NCBI GenBank assembly: GCA_016783605.1
Contig: JADHWG010000006.1
Coordinates: forward strand, 1-55,700
Direction of reading: 5' to 3'
Length of the DNA stretch: 55,700 bases
Origin: Candidatus Omnitrophota bacterium
GTDB taxonomy: Bacteria; Omnitrophota; Gorgyraeia; Tantalellales; Tantalellaceae
Part shown: positions 9,236 to 18,371 of the stretch, in pieces
Numbering within the stretch: position 1 is the first letter of the stretch
Layout: the number at the start of each line of letters is the position of its first letter
Made by a program: the position numbers and the translations under genes
Notes under the pieces: model-generated
What the model was told of the DNA's origin: nothing
What the model saw: the letters and a program-made list of their open reading frames with translations, nothing else
Databases searched by the model: none

Positions 9236-11227
9236 TCACAGTGACATGGGGTCGATGTCTACTGCCATAAAGACGTCGGAGCCTTTACGGAATCCTTTTA
9301 GTGTGGTTTTTAGTTTCTTCACGATTTCTTCGCGCGACTTTGCTTTTATTAGAATGTTCCATCTGTAATATCCTCGGAGCTTTACCATCGGTGACGGAGC
9401 CGGACCCAGCATATTTTCTTCGGATATTTTTTCACGTAAAAGTTTCGCGAGTTTTTCAGCAATTTTGATCACTTTTTCTTCAATACGGCTTCTTACGGTA
9501 ATTTTAACAAGATTTGTAAATGGCGGAAAAATCAGAGCGCGGCGCGCGTCGATTTCTCTTAAATAGAAATTTTTGTAATCGTGTTTGGCGGCAAGTTTAA
9601 TGGCGTAGTGCTCGGGAGTATATGTCTGCACAATTACTTCACCTCCCAAATCTCCGCGTCCAGCGCGTCCGGCAACCTGGGTTATAAGGTTAAATGTTCG
9701 TTCTCCTGACCTAAAATCCGGCAAGTTTAGATTACTGTCGGCGGAAATAACTCCGACCCCGGTAACTTTCGGAAAATCCAGCCCCTTGGCGATCATCTGA
9801 GTGCCGACAATAATGTCAAGTTTGTGCGCTTTAAAATCTTTTAGCACACACGCGTGGGCACCTCTTTTTGACATAGTGTCGGAATCCATACGCGCGATAC
9901 GCGCGGTCGGCAGGAGTTTTCTTAGGTCCCTTTCAACTTTTTCCGTACCCACGCCTTTATATAATAGACTTTCTTTCATACAGGTTGGGCATTTCGCGGG
10001 CGGGGGAAACCGCCTGTTGCAATAATGACAGATCAGTTCTTTTTTTGTCTGGTGAAACACCATCGGTGAATCGCATTTTGAACATTTAAGCACATAGCCG
10101 CATTTTTGGCACATAACAAAGGTTGAAAACCCTCGCCTGTTCAAAAAGATCAAGGCTTGGCATTTTTTCGCGATATCTTTTTTAAGAACCTCTTCCATCA
10201 CGCGGGATATAACTTTTTTTCCCACACGCGTATCAAACTCCATACGCATGTCCACAAGTTTAACTTTGGGAAGTTTTTTCTCTTCTATGCGCTGAGTTAA
10301 TTCAACAAGCCGCCAATCACCGTTTCTTGCTTTATAATAAGATTCCAGCGCCGGAGTCGCGCTTCCTAAAATAACGGGTACACCTTGCCTCCTGGCTCTC
10401 TCGATCGCCACTTCCCGCGCGTGATACCTCGGCGTGTCTTCCTGTTTATAACTGGGCTCATGTTCTTCATCGACGATACATACGCCCAAATTGCCAAAGG
10501 GGCTAAAAACCGCCGAACGAGGACCGACAACAACGTTTACTTCTCCATCCCTGATCCTTTTCCACTCCTGAAATTTCGCGCTTTGGAGCATATTGGAATG
10601 AAAAACCGCTACTTTATCTCCGAACCGCGACCTGAACCGTTCCACGGTCTGCGGAGTAAGTGATATTTCAGGAACGAGCATGATCCCGGACTTACCGGAG
10701 ACAATAACGCGTTCCATCACCTGAAGATATATTTCGGTTTTTCCGCTTCCGGTGATTCCGTGCAGAAGAAAAACTTCATGTCGCTTGTTATCCATACACT
10801 CAAAAATATCTTTAAGCACTTTTTTTTGTTCAACATTTGGGATATGCGGTGCTGTCGGAACTATTTTTTCGGGGATTTCTTTTGTTCGGGTGGTCACCGA
10901 TATTTTTCCGCGTTTTAGCACTCCCGGGATCATCGCCTCGAGCGCTTCGCCCCATGAACAAAAATAATTATTTTTGACCCATTCCGCAAGAGATATCGTC
11001 TCTTGAGTAAATATCGGTTTTTCGTCAATTATGTCAATCAACGGTTTGGGATCGGTGCAAACAGGGTTATCTTCTATCTTAACAATATATCCCACCCGCT
11101 TGGTCCCCCGAAACGAAATATAAACCCTTTTTCCGACCTCAGGAGGATAAGTTTCTCTGCCGGTAACCATATACTGAAATGCCCGGTCGATCGGGAGGTT
11201 TGTTATGATCTCTACGTATTTATTCAT
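9236..11227 (-). CDS. priA: Primosomal protein N', replication-restart helicase
   Basis: PriA reloads the replisome at stalled forks as a 3'-5' superfamily-2 helicase. From the N-terminus: the 3'-DNA-binding domain (IITNLPIDRAFQYMV), Walker A GITGSGKTEIYL (~180), DEEH box VDEEHEPSYKQ (~275), the zinc-binding insertion with eight Cys in CxxC pairs (CQKC...CSKC...CHYC...CPTC, ~395-440), then helicase motifs IV-VI ending in QVAGRAGRG. I chose ATG at 11227 (663 residues): it begins the conserved MNKYVEIITNLP, while the longer frame reads through a repeat at 11242-11311. It shares orientation with the UDG gene upstream and fmt downstream. Confidence 0.95.
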   Translation of the reverse strand: MNKYVEIITNLPIDRAFQYMVTGRETYPPEVGKRVYISFRGTKRVGYIVKIEDNPVCTDPKPLIDIIDEKPIFTQETISLAEWVKNNYFCSWGEALEAMIPGVLKRGKISVTTRTKEIPEKIVPTAPHIPNVEQKKVLKDIFECMDNKRHEVFLLHGITGSGKTEIYLQVMERVIVSGKSGIMLVPEISLTPQTVERFRSRFGDKVAVFHSNMLQSAKFQEWKRIRDGEVNVVVGPRSAVFSPFGNLGVCIVDEEHEPSYKQEDTPRYHAREVAIERARRQGVPVILGSATPALESYYKARNGDWRLVELTQRIEEKKLPKVKLVDMRMEFDTRVGKKVISRVMEEVLKKDIAKKCQALIFLNRRGFSTFVMCQKCGYVLKCSKCDSPMVFHQTKKELICHYCNRRFPPPAKCPTCMKESLLYKGVGTEKVERDLRKLLPTARIARMDSDTMSKRGAHACVLKDFKAHKLDIIVGTQMIAKGLDFPKVTGVGVISADSNLNLPDFRSGERTFNLITQVAGRAGRGDLGGEVIVQTYTPEHYAIKLAAKHDYKNFYLREIDARRALIFPPFTNLVKITVRSRIEEKVIKIAEKLAKLLREKISEENMLGPAPSPMVKLRGYYRWNILIKAKSREEIVKKLKTTLKGFRKGSDVFMAVDIDPMSL

Positions 11228-11241
11228 TTTTATATCCATCC

Positions 11242-11311
11242 AGGGTACCCACAAGGGGCACCCCATGACTGTTGTCTTATAATTTCGTAGGGGCACCCTT
11301 TATGGGTGCCC
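11242..11311. repeat. Paired GGGGCACC-type palindromes upstream of priA
   Basis: AGGGTACCC and AAGGGGCACCCC are followed by CGTAGGGGCACC-CTTTAT-GGGTGCCC (about 11286-11311). This is the same outer arm (GTAGGGGC) as other repeats in the window but with a GGGTGCCC inner palindrome. The pair of hairpins separated by a short spacer is REPIN-like. It inflates the upstream end of the priA reading frame. Confidence 0.7.
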
Positions 11312-11328
11312 ATTTCATTTTTGTGTTG

Positions 11329-12027
11329 TTATTTTTTTTGCGGCAATTTTAATCCCAATTCTTTCGCGATCGCTTTCATGTCCTCCCATACGTCTTTTTT
11401 GCCGCTTTGGTTTCGCAGGAGATATGCGGGGTGGTATGTGGGCATAAGTTTTATTCCGTGGTAATCATAAAATTTTCCTCGAAGGCGGCTTATGGGGGTC
11501 TCCGAATTTAGAAGTGTTTGAGCGGAAAACTTGCCGAGAGAGCAGATCACTTTTGGTTTTATGATATCTATTTGTTTTAAAAGATACGGCGTGCATGCTG
11601 AGATCTCCGTCGGAAGCGGATTTCTGTTTTGCGGGGGGCGGCATTTAAGAATGTTGCCGATAAAAACATCTTCCCTTTTGAGACCGATGGATTCAATTAT
11701 TTTCGTTAGAAGCTGTCCCGCGCGGCCGACAAAGGGTTCGCCTTGTTGATCTTCATCTCTCCCCGGCGCCTCTCCGACAAACATAAGTGGTGCCTTGGGA
11801 GAACCCGCGCCGAAAACAAAACTTATACGCGTTTTGCCCAAAGGACACTTTTGGCAGGACGAAATGTTATTTTTGTATTCTTCCAGTGAAACCTTTTTTT
11901 TATGTTTTTTCGTGTTTTTTTTCACTTGTCTTCCCGCAATACAAAATTCCTCAACACCGGAAAGTTTTTCCAATTCAACCACACGTTTTACGCTGTTTAT
12001 CAGAATTTCTTTTTTGCTTATTTTCAT
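11329..12027 (-). CDS. Family-4 uracil-DNA glycosylase (Fe-S)
   Basis: It removes uracil from DNA to start base-excision repair. The 232-residue protein has motif A GEAPGRDEDQQGEPFVG (~85-101) and motif B TYHPAYLLRN (~200-209), as in thermophile-type UDGa. Four Cys placed as CQKC, CRPP and ACTPY are the expected 4Fe-4S ligands. The N-terminal ~45 residues form a lysine-rich lead-in. I chose ATG at 12027 because AGGAG lies 5 bases before it; a longer frame exists only because a GGGCACGGCATGCC repeat upstream is open. It may be co-transcribed with priA. Confidence 0.94.
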   Translation of the reverse strand: MKISKKEILINSVKRVVELEKLSGVEEFCIAGRQVKKNTKKHKKKVSLEEYKNNISSCQKCPLGKTRISFVFGAGSPKAPLMFVGEAPGRDEDQQGEPFVGRAGQLLTKIIESIGLKREDVFIGNILKCRPPQNRNPLPTEISACTPYLLKQIDIIKPKVICSLGKFSAQTLLNSETPISRLRGKFYDYHGIKLMPTYHPAYLLRNQSGKKDVWEDMKAIAKELGLKLPQKK

Positions 12028-12060
12028 TTGTCTCCTAATTATATTGTCTTCCACATCATT

Positions 12061-12135
12061 GGGCACGGCATGCCGTGCCCCTACGGGATTTTTTCGATTC
12101 ACATTAAATATGGGCACATGCAATGTGCCCCTACG
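12061..12135. repeat. Two REP-like hairpins in tandem
   Basis: GGGCACGGCATGCCGTGCCC-CTACG (12061-12085) is followed after a ~27-base spacer by GGGCACATGCAATGTGCCC-CTACG (12112-12135). The arms are the same and the inner palindromes differ, next to each other between the UDG and MGDG-type genes. They could act as a bidirectional terminator. Confidence 0.75.
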
Positions 12136-12154
12136 AATTCAAAATAAAAACGAA

Positions 12155-13285
12155 TTAATCGAGAGATTGGCTGACTATTTTCGCTATTTCTTCCGCGGCG
12201 TATGGGCGCCTTACTTTATCGATGGAGCTTTTAAGCGTATTGTATACTTCTTCGGATGAAAATATTTCGTCTACAACACGCGGAATTCCTTTGGCGCTTT
12301 CAACTTTTATCGCCGCGCCGGCTTCTTTCAAAAATTCCTCGTTCCATGTCTCCTGTCCCGGGATCGAACCGAAAAGGATCATCGGCAAGCGCGCGCTTAA
12401 CGCCTCCGTTACGCTTATTCCTCCGGCTTTTGTTATCATAAGATCCGATACCGCCATAAGTTTGGCGACTTCATCCGTAAAGGCGAACTGAATGATCGGG
12501 AACTTAAGTTTCGGTTTCAATTCCTCCACATTTTTGTACGCGACCTTGTTGTGCCCGCAAACTACGATCACCTGCACATCCGCCCGGCAAGAATTAAGCG
12601 ATAAGAGCATCTGTTCCATCGGACCGACTCCAAACCCTCCCGACATTAAAAAAATGGTTTTTTTGGTTTCGTCCAACTTATAGTTTCGTTTCAATTCAGG
12701 AATATCGAATTCTTGGTAAAACTCCGCCATCGTCGAGATGCCGGTTACGTCGATCTTTTCTTTGGGAATACCGCGTTTTGCCACTTCTCTCGCGGCGAAT
12801 TCCGATCCGACAAAAAATCTGTCTATATCCGGCGACAGCCAAAAACTGTGCGGCCCGTTATCTGTGATAAGAGTGTATGTTTTTGCTTTAAAATTTTTAG
12901 TTTCCTTTAAAATACTCATAACATTCGGAAGGAAAAAATGTGTCGCTACGATCACATCCGGATTTTCCCGGATCAGCATTTTTCCGGCTCCGACCAGGCT
13001 GTAATAGTCCAACACCGCCCGCATTTTACGGCTTATGGCGTCAACAAAAGGAATATTCGAAAAATAATATAACGCCGCCCAAAGCCATTTTGCCTTAGAC
13101 ATCATGAAAACATAAAAATCGAGATACAGAAATTTATACGCTTTATTCGCGTAGTCAAGCACATCGACATTCTCGATATTCAGATCTTTTTCGCGTTTTT
13201 TAAACGCGTTGAAGATCGCAATCGCCGCTTTCTTGTGCCCCATTCCCGCCGTTGAATAAAGTATGATTATCTTTTTTTTGGCCAT
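12155..13285 (-). CDS. MGDG-synthase/UgtP-like lipid glycosyltransferase
   Basis: This 376-residue GT28-type transferase has the MGDG synthase N-terminal domain: IILYSTAGMGHKKAAIAI (residues ~6-23) with the glycine-rich acceptor loop, and ENPDVIVATHFF (~120). The C-terminal donor-binding domain has FLMSGGFGVGPMEQML (~205-220), SDLMITKAGGISVTEAL (~290-306) and a PGQETWN loop. Relatives make mono- or di-glycosyldiacylglycerol at the inner membrane, so a glycolipid product is likely but the sugar is unknown. ATG at 13285 is preferred (GGAAG 8 bases upstream, and it starts MAKKKIIILYS); the longer frame extends into a repeat. Confidence 0.88.
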   Translation of the reverse strand: MAKKKIIILYSTAGMGHKKAAIAIFNAFKKREKDLNIENVDVLDYANKAYKFLYLDFYVFMMSKAKWLWAALYYFSNIPFVDAISRKMRAVLDYYSLVGAGKMLIRENPDVIVATHFFLPNVMSILKETKNFKAKTYTLITDNGPHSFWLSPDIDRFFVGSEFAAREVAKRGIPKEKIDVTGISTMAEFYQEFDIPELKRNYKLDETKKTIFLMSGGFGVGPMEQMLLSLNSCRADVQVIVVCGHNKVAYKNVEELKPKLKFPIIQFAFTDEVAKLMAVSDLMITKAGGISVTEALSARLPMILFGSIPGQETWNEEFLKEAGAAIKVESAKGIPRVVDEIFSSEEVYNTLKSSIDKVRRPYAAEEIAKIVSQSLD

Positions 13286-13303
13286 ACCAGCTTCCTTTCG
13301 TTT

Positions 13304-13380
13304 TTGTAAAGCTACGATTCGTAAGGATAAGGGCACGGCATGCCGTGCCCCTACGTGTTTCCAATTAACTCACATCTTGT
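13304..13380. repeat. Extended REP unit at the gmhB 3' end
   Basis: GATTCGTAAGGATAAGGGCA followed by the palindrome GGGCACGGCATGCCGTGCCC (13331-13350) and CTACGTGTTTCC-AATTAACTC. The same ~75-100 bases occur at 9108-9205 and 24852-24950. It overlaps the last codons and the TAA of gmhB. Confidence 0.7.
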
Positions 13381-13967
13381 GAATATTTGAATTCACTCCG
13401 TATAATAAATCGCACCGCTTCTAGTAGGTTTTCGCAGACATGGTCGGGTTTTGTTTTCCATGCGGGGATGTTTTTTCGTTCGGAATTGCCGGAAAGAACG
13501 AGTATGGTTTTGAGACCCGCTTTTTTTCCCGCCTCGATATCATGTTTACTGTCGCCTATAAAAAACTTATCGTCAAACCGTTCAATATTAAGTTCTTCTT
13601 TTGCTTTCAGAAAAAGGCCTTCTTTTGGTTTTCGGCAATTGCAATTTTCTTCTTTTAAATGAGGGCAATAATATACTTTTTCCACACTCCCGCCAAAAGT
13701 TTTAATTTCCTTCGTAATTTTTAACATTAATGATCTAAGAGATTCTTCCGAAATGTGTCCTTTTCCGACACATTGCTGATTTGTGACAATTATGCTTTTA
13801 TAGCCGCTATCCGCCAGCATCTTAAGCGCTTTCGGCGCTCCGGGTAAAAAATGGAAATCTTTCCATTCGATGACATACCCATGTTTTGTCCGCGCGCCGG
13901 GATCAACGTTTATTACACCATCTCTGTCAATAAAAACGTATTTAGTTTGCTTTTTTTTCGGGGGCAT
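13365..13967 (-). CDS. gmhB: D-glycero-D-manno-heptose 1,7-bisphosphate phosphatase-like HAD protein
   Basis: A HAD phosphatase of about 200 residues that removes the C7 phosphate from heptose bisphosphate in ADP-heptose synthesis. FIDRDGVIN (HAD motif I, ~13-21), VTNQQCVGKG (motif II, ~64-73) and FIGDSKHDIEAGKKAG (motif IV, ~137-152) are present. The zinc loop CPH-LKEENCNCRKPK (~102-118) separates GmhB from other HADs. The ATG overlaps the TGA of the upstream heptosyltransferase by one base (TGATG), so the two are translationally coupled. This context supports an LPS-core role. A histidinol-phosphatase-like specificity is the main alternative. Confidence 0.88.
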   Translation of the reverse strand: MPPKKKQTKYVFIDRDGVINVDPGARTKHGYVIEWKDFHFLPGAPKALKMLADSGYKSIIVTNQQCVGKGHISEESLRSLMLKITKEIKTFGGSVEKVYYCPHLKEENCNCRKPKEGLFLKAKEELNIERFDDKFFIGDSKHDIEAGKKAGLKTILVLSGNSERKNIPAWKTKPDHVCENLLEAVRFIIRSEFKYSQDVS

Positions 13968-15040
13968 CAATCTTTCTCCAAAAGTTTTAAAGAAACGGAT
14001 AAAACTTGTTCAGGAGTTATTTTCCTAAGACACTCTTTCTCACGCGTACATTCGGGCAATTTAAACTTATGATAACACGGTCGGCACTCGACGTCATATG
14101 ATAAAATCGGTTTATGTCTTTCGGTTACCGGATACGGTCCGTAAACTTTCTCATCCACCGGTCCGAAAACAAACACGCCTTTTGTTCCAAGCGCGACCGT
14201 AATGTGGAGCGGACCTCCATCATTACACACCACAAGCCTGGATTTCTTTAAAAACGCGACGTATTGTTTTATGGACAGATCGTTTCTGACGGCGCTCGGG
14301 GCGTGTTTCATCCCACCGGAGACCTTGTTACAAAGCTCTTTCTCCGAGTTGTCTCCGACAATGGCAATTTGAAATCCTTTTTCCGAAAGTGAATCCGCCA
14401 CGAGCGAAAAATTTTCAGCATCCCAACGTCTCCGGTATGCCTGTTTTCCCCAGCTTGCCCCTCCTCCGGGGACAATCGTAACCAAGCGTTCGGAATCTAT
14501 ACCCATTTTCTCGAAATAGCCTGAAATTTGCGCTATGCTTTCCGCGTCCGCTTCAAGAGACATTTTTTTCTCTAGAGACGGGATACCGGAAGTTTTAAGA
14601 AGATCAAGATCATATTCGATAACGTGCCGTTTTTCAAATGCTGTCAGAGGAACCTTCTTCGTCAAAAAAATACCTCTGCCCTTATAATCAAATCCTATTC
14701 TCGAGCGAATACCGCTGAGCGCGAAAAAAAGTCCGAACTCCCTGGATAGCGTAAAGTCAAAAACCGCGTCATATTTCTGTTTTTTTATATCGCGAAACAA
14801 TCCGAATAAGGCTGTAAACCATTTTCTTTTTGAACTTTTCCATAATCGTACGAAATCATCTTTCTCATATACAAAAATTGAATCAATTCCCGGGATATCC
14901 CCGGCAATATCAAATACGCGACCGTTACACAAATAGTCTATCGACACGTTTTCGTACGTTTTTTTGAGATTTGTGATAAGAGGCGTAGTGTTTAGAACGT
15001 CCCCGATACCAAATATGTTTGCGATTAGGATTTTTTTCAT
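13967..15040 (-). CDS. GT9-family heptosyltransferase
   Basis: A 357-residue inner-membrane-associated glycosyltransferase of family GT9 (heptosyltransferase II type), expected to add ADP-heptose to the LPS inner core. It starts with IANIFGIGDVLNTTPLI, the GT9 nucleotide-binding opening, and has PGGGASWGKQAYRRRW (~180-195) and VVCNDGGPLHITVALG (~285-300). The C-terminus has a Cys cluster (CRPCY...C...C, ~325-345) shared with the two other GT9 proteins of the window. Its start overlaps the stop of the next GT9 gene by 4 bases (ATGA), and gmhB follows with a 1-base overlap. Confidence 0.9.
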   Translation of the reverse strand: MKKILIANIFGIGDVLNTTPLITNLKKTYENVSIDYLCNGRVFDIAGDIPGIDSIFVYEKDDFVRLWKSSKRKWFTALFGLFRDIKKQKYDAVFDFTLSREFGLFFALSGIRSRIGFDYKGRGIFLTKKVPLTAFEKRHVIEYDLDLLKTSGIPSLEKKMSLEADAESIAQISGYFEKMGIDSERLVTIVPGGGASWGKQAYRRRWDAENFSLVADSLSEKGFQIAIVGDNSEKELCNKVSGGMKHAPSAVRNDLSIKQYVAFLKKSRLVVCNDGGPLHITVALGTKGVFVFGPVDEKVYGPYPVTERHKPILSYDVECRPCYHKFKLPECTREKECLRKITPEQVLSVSLKLLEKD

Positions 15041-16086
15041 GTTTTACAATTCATCAAATAGTGCTTGACCGCGCTAAACACTTCGTCTACCGTTATCGCG
15101 CTCAGGCATTTATATCCAAATGGGCAGTCTCTATCATAACACTTCCGGCATTCCACATCTTTATGGAACACTTTATGGTTCTTGCCGTATGGGCCCCATC
15201 TTTTGGGGCCGACACCCGGAATATTCCTTCCGAATATCGCGATTACCGGCACGTCTAATGCCGCGGTCATATGCATGGGGCCGGAATCGTTACCGATAAA
15301 AAGATCCGCGCGTTTTAATAATGCCGCTAGCTCTTTTAGGTTCAACTCACCGCAAACATTAAAACCGGTTTCACCCGAGGCGCGTATAATTTCTTCCGCG
15401 AGCTGACGTTCTTCCGACGTTCCGACAACTATGATCTCACATTTCGAATGAGACTTTACTTTTTTTATAAGCTCCGAATACCGCGCGTTTTCCCACATTT
15501 TTGCGGGATTACTGCTGGCGGGATGAATAACGATTAATTTTCGTGATAAATTCACTCCTTTTTTTAAAAGAAGTTCTTTTACTTTTTCTCCGGAGACGTC
15601 TTCACAAACTAATCGCGGAGAAGGTTGTTCAAAATTTTCCAGACCAAGCAATCGAGCGAAATCCATAGCATATTCCGCTTCATGCTTCTTGCCTTTTTCT
15701 CTCTCATCCTCTATGGTTTTAGTTAAAAACACGCTCCATTTACGGGAATATCCGACTCTTTCGGGAATCCCGGCAAGAAAAACGGCTAAGTGCAGAATTT
15801 TATTGGCATTGAGAACGATCGAGAGATCAAAACGTCTTTTCCTTAAAATGATCGCGAGCCTTACCGCCTTTAAAAGCCATCCGGAGTTTTTTCGCGTATC
15901 GGCAATTATTATTTCAGAGATGTCATGACGCCCGGCGAGAATGTCTTTGGAATATAGGGATGTGATAAAAGAAATTTCCGCGTCGGGATATAATTGTTTT
16001 ACCCCGTCAATAAGCACTGTCGATAAAAGAACTTCTCCTATACGATCGGTCCGCATAATCACTATTTTCGCGGGGAAATTCTTCAT
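15037..16086 (-). CDS. GT9-family heptosyltransferase
   Basis: A 349-residue GT9 glycosyltransferase. MRTDRIGEVLLSTVLI opens the N-terminal Rossmann domain; VIHPASSNPAKMWENAR (~185-201) and FIGNDSGPMHMTAAL (~260-274) form the ADP-sugar binding half. A Cys cluster (CRKCY, DCPFGYKC) follows near residue 315. It sits 14 bases after the DegT aminotransferase stop and overlaps the next GT9 gene by 4 bases, so it belongs to one operon for an LPS-core-like glycan. The acceptor cannot be told from sequence. Confidence 0.9.
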   Translation of the reverse strand: MKNFPAKIVIMRTDRIGEVLLSTVLIDGVKQLYPDAEISFITSLYSKDILAGRHDISEIIIADTRKNSGWLLKAVRLAIILRKRRFDLSIVLNANKILHLAVFLAGIPERVGYSRKWSVFLTKTIEDEREKGKKHEAEYAMDFARLLGLENFEQPSPRLVCEDVSGEKVKELLLKKGVNLSRKLIVIHPASSNPAKMWENARYSELIKKVKSHSKCEIIVVGTSEERQLAEEIIRASGETGFNVCGELNLKELAALLKRADLFIGNDSGPMHMTAALDVPVIAIFGRNIPGVGPKRWGPYGKNHKVFHKDVECRKCYDRDCPFGYKCLSAITVDEVFSAVKHYLMNCKT

Positions 16087-16100
16087 ACCAAAGTTCGCCT

Positions 16101-17225
16101 TCAGGATTTAACAAAATCGGTTACATTTTGAATTATATATTCTATTTTTTCATCGGTAAGTTCGGAATAAATCGGAAGCGAAAGAACTTCTTCCGCCGCT
16201 TTTTCCGCGAGTGGAAAACTTCCTATCGAATACCCAAGATCTTTATAACACGGCTGAAGATGAAGCGGCACCGGATAATACACTCTGGAAGAGATACCTT
16301 TTTTACCGAGATACCTCAGGAGAGCGTCTCTTTCAGAGTATGCTATGGTGTATTGGTGATACGTATGTTTATTGCTTTCCGCCACGAACGGAGTAACAAG
16401 ATCAAGTCCGCTGAACGCCGCGTCATATTTCTCAGCTATAATTCTTCTTCTATCCAGCCACGCGTCAAGTTCGTTCAGTTTGATCCTAAGGATCGCCGCC
16501 TGAAGACTGTCAAGACGCGAATTATATCCGACCTCTTCGTGTATATACATTTGGCGGCTTCCATGTACACGAAGTTCCATTATTCTTTCTATCACTTTTT
16601 CATCGTTCGAAAGAACCATCCCTCCGTCACCGAAAGCCCCTAAATTTTTACTCGGAAAAAAACTGAATGCTCCGGCATCACCGAAACTGCCGGCTTTTTT
16701 CCCTTTGTAGGAAGCTCCGATCGCTTGAGCCGAATCTTCAATGATCTTTACTCCATATTCCTCATTAAGCGCGCCGAAAGCGTCCATATCCGCGCACTGA
16801 CCATAGAGATGAACCGGGATAACGGCCTTAACTTTTAGTCTTGTCTCTATGTCCATATCTTTTATAACTTCTTCGGTTTTAGCAGGATCAAGGTTATATG
16901 TTTTGGGATCTATATCCGCGAATACCGGACGCGCTCCCAAAATGGAGATAGCCTCGCCCGTCGCGAAAAATGTAAAAGGCGACGTTATGACAAAATCGCC
17001 TTCTTTTATCCCCAACGCTTTCATCGCGAGAATCAAAGCGTCCGTTCCGGAAGCGACCCCCGCCGCGCCGCTTACTCCGCAATACGCGCATATCTCTTTT
17101 TCCAAAGAAGCAACTTCTTCGGACAACACAAAATATTGACTTTCAACCACCCGCATAAGAGCATTGTCAACTTTACTTTTTATCGATCCATATTGAGCTT
17201 TCAGATCTAAAAGCGGTATCTTCAT
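16101..17225 (-). CDS. DegT/DnrJ/EryC1/StrS aminotransferase
   Basis: A 374-residue PLP enzyme that transaminates a nucleotide-linked keto-sugar. PLLDLKAQYGSIK starts the fold; GTDALILAMKALGI (~60), EDSAQAIGASYKGKKAG (~160-176) and FFPSKNLGAFGDGGM (~188-202, with the PLP-binding Lys in SKN) are the family signatures. EVGYNSRLDSLQAAIL follows near 230. Relatives make amino sugars such as UDP-2,3-diamino or QuiNAc4N-type sugars. The flanking UDP-sugar dehydrogenases and epimerases suggest the substrate is a UDP-sugar. It lies between the repeat cluster at 17275-17400 and the GT9 genes. Confidence 0.92.
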   Translation of the reverse strand: MKIPLLDLKAQYGSIKSKVDNALMRVVESQYFVLSEEVASLEKEICAYCGVSGAAGVASGTDALILAMKALGIKEGDFVITSPFTFFATGEAISILGARPVFADIDPKTYNLDPAKTEEVIKDMDIETRLKVKAVIPVHLYGQCADMDAFGALNEEYGVKIIEDSAQAIGASYKGKKAGSFGDAGAFSFFPSKNLGAFGDGGMVLSNDEKVIERIMELRVHGSRQMYIHEEVGYNSRLDSLQAAILRIKLNELDAWLDRRRIIAEKYDAAFSGLDLVTPFVAESNKHTYHQYTIAYSERDALLRYLGKKGISSRVYYPVPLHLQPCYKDLGYSIGSFPLAEKAAEEVLSLPIYSELTDEKIEYIIQNVTDFVKS

Positions 17226-17274
17226 TTTAATTTCCTCGTATAATTAAAATTACCCCCCGCCCACAAGTTTACCT

Positions 17275-17400
17275 CAATTCCACCTCGTAGGTGGAATCGA
17301 CCGTCGTTCCACCTCGTAGGTGGAAAAGAACTCCACCTACGAGGAGGAACTTTTGCAGGCTTGCAAGCAAAACTGTTGTTCCACCTACGAGGTGGAATTG
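17275..17400. repeat. Cluster of CCACCTCGTAGGTGG palindromes
   Basis: AATTCCACCTCGTAGGTGG (from 17276) and its inverted form ending GAGGTGGAATTG (about 17380-17400) bracket another CCACCTCGTAGGTGG (about 17310), a CCACCTACGAGG and a TTTTGC-AGG-CTTGCAAGCAAAA hairpin (about 17351-17372). The 190-base gap between the uxs and DegT genes is almost entirely this. Confidence 0.75.
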
Positions 17401-17416
17401 GGGGTTGATGGTAATT

Positions 17417-18349
17417 TTATTTATTATTTTTCTTAAACCATTCGATCGTTCTTTTTAAGCCTTCGTCGAGATCGACTTCCGGACGCCAAGCGAGTTCATT
17501 TTTCGCTTTTGTGATATCGGGGCGCCTTTGTTTTGGGTCATTCACGGGGAGGTCCTTAAAAACGATTGAGCTGGCGCTTTTTGTTATTTCCTTTATTTTT
17601 TTTGCCAAAGCAAGAACCGTCATTTCCACAGGATTGCCTATATTGATCGGTCCCGCGCCTTCGGACTCCATCAATTTTAATATTCCTCTTATCATATCCG
17701 CCACATAACAGAAACTTCTTGTCTGCGAGCCGTCTCCATACACCGTAAGTTCGTCCCCTTTAAGAGCCTGATCAATAAAATTGGGGATGGCTCTGCCGTC
17801 AACCGAACGCATTCTTTCTCCGTATGTATTGAATATCCTCACCACTTTCACGTCAAGCGAGTATTTCCTCAAATACGCGAACGCTACAGCCTCCGCGAAA
17901 CGTTTCGCTTCATCATACACGCTCCTCGGTCCTATGGAATTCACGTTTCCCCAGTATGTTTCCGGCTGTGGATTCACCTCCGGGTCTCCATAAACTTCGG
18001 AAGTCGACGCGAGCAAGAAAGACGCCTTGTGCTTTAACGCGAGTTCCAACGCGTTATATGTACCGAACGCGCCGGCCTTTAAAGTTTCTATCGGGTGCTT
18101 CATATAATCTACCGGGCTGGCTGGAGAAGCGAACGAAAGGACATAATCTATCTTTTCATTCGCGGGCACCTCTTTCGAGATATCTTTCGTCACAAGCTCG
18201 AAATTCGCGTTTTTCCTAAAAGGAGCGATATTTTCTTCGAGCCCCGTTATAAAATTGTCCACACAAATTACAAAATGGTCCGCGTTCAAAAGAGCCTCTA
18301 TCAAATGTGATCCGATAAAACCCGCGCCGCCGGTAATCAATATTTTCAT
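17417..18349 (-). CDS. uxs: UDP-glucuronate decarboxylase (UDP-xylose synthase)
   Basis: A 310-residue short-chain dehydrogenase/reductase that converts UDP-GlcA to UDP-xylose. GGAGFIGSHL (~7-16) binds NAD; SEVYGDPEVNPQPETYWG and the catalytic YDEAK (~145) match the UXS signature better than generic epimerases; RIFNTYGERMR follows. The ATG at 18349 (MKILITGG) is preferred over a TTG three codons earlier. Its substrate can be supplied by the Ugd at 20770-22065. UDP-xylose could feed a glycan or be a UDP-4-keto/Ara4N-like precursor; the absence of an ArnA fusion favours xylose. Confidence 0.88.
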   Translation of the reverse strand: MKILITGGAGFIGSHLIEALLNADHFVICVDNFITGLEENIAPFRKNANFELVTKDISKEVPANEKIDYVLSFASPASPVDYMKHPIETLKAGAFGTYNALELALKHKASFLLASTSEVYGDPEVNPQPETYWGNVNSIGPRSVYDEAKRFAEAVAFAYLRKYSLDVKVVRIFNTYGERMRSVDGRAIPNFIDQALKGDELTVYGDGSQTRSFCYVADMIRGILKLMESEGAGPINIGNPVEMTVLALAKKIKEITKSASSIVFKDLPVNDPKQRRPDITKAKNELAWRPEVDLDEGLKRTIEWFKKNNK

Positions 18350-18371
18350 AAATACCAACCATATTCCCGCA

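Noticed and set aside
8064-11227. Hidden peptide deformylase gene between priA and fmt
   Set aside because: The 239-base gap is made of repeats and has no deformylase motif.
11228-11296. Longer N-terminus for PriA
   Set aside because: The extra codons read the repeat at 11242-11311; the family start MNKYVEIITNLP is at 11227.
12028-12123. Longer N-terminus for the uracil-DNA glycosylase
   Set aside because: It translates a REP (PVGARHAVP); AGGAG before 12027 marks the real start.
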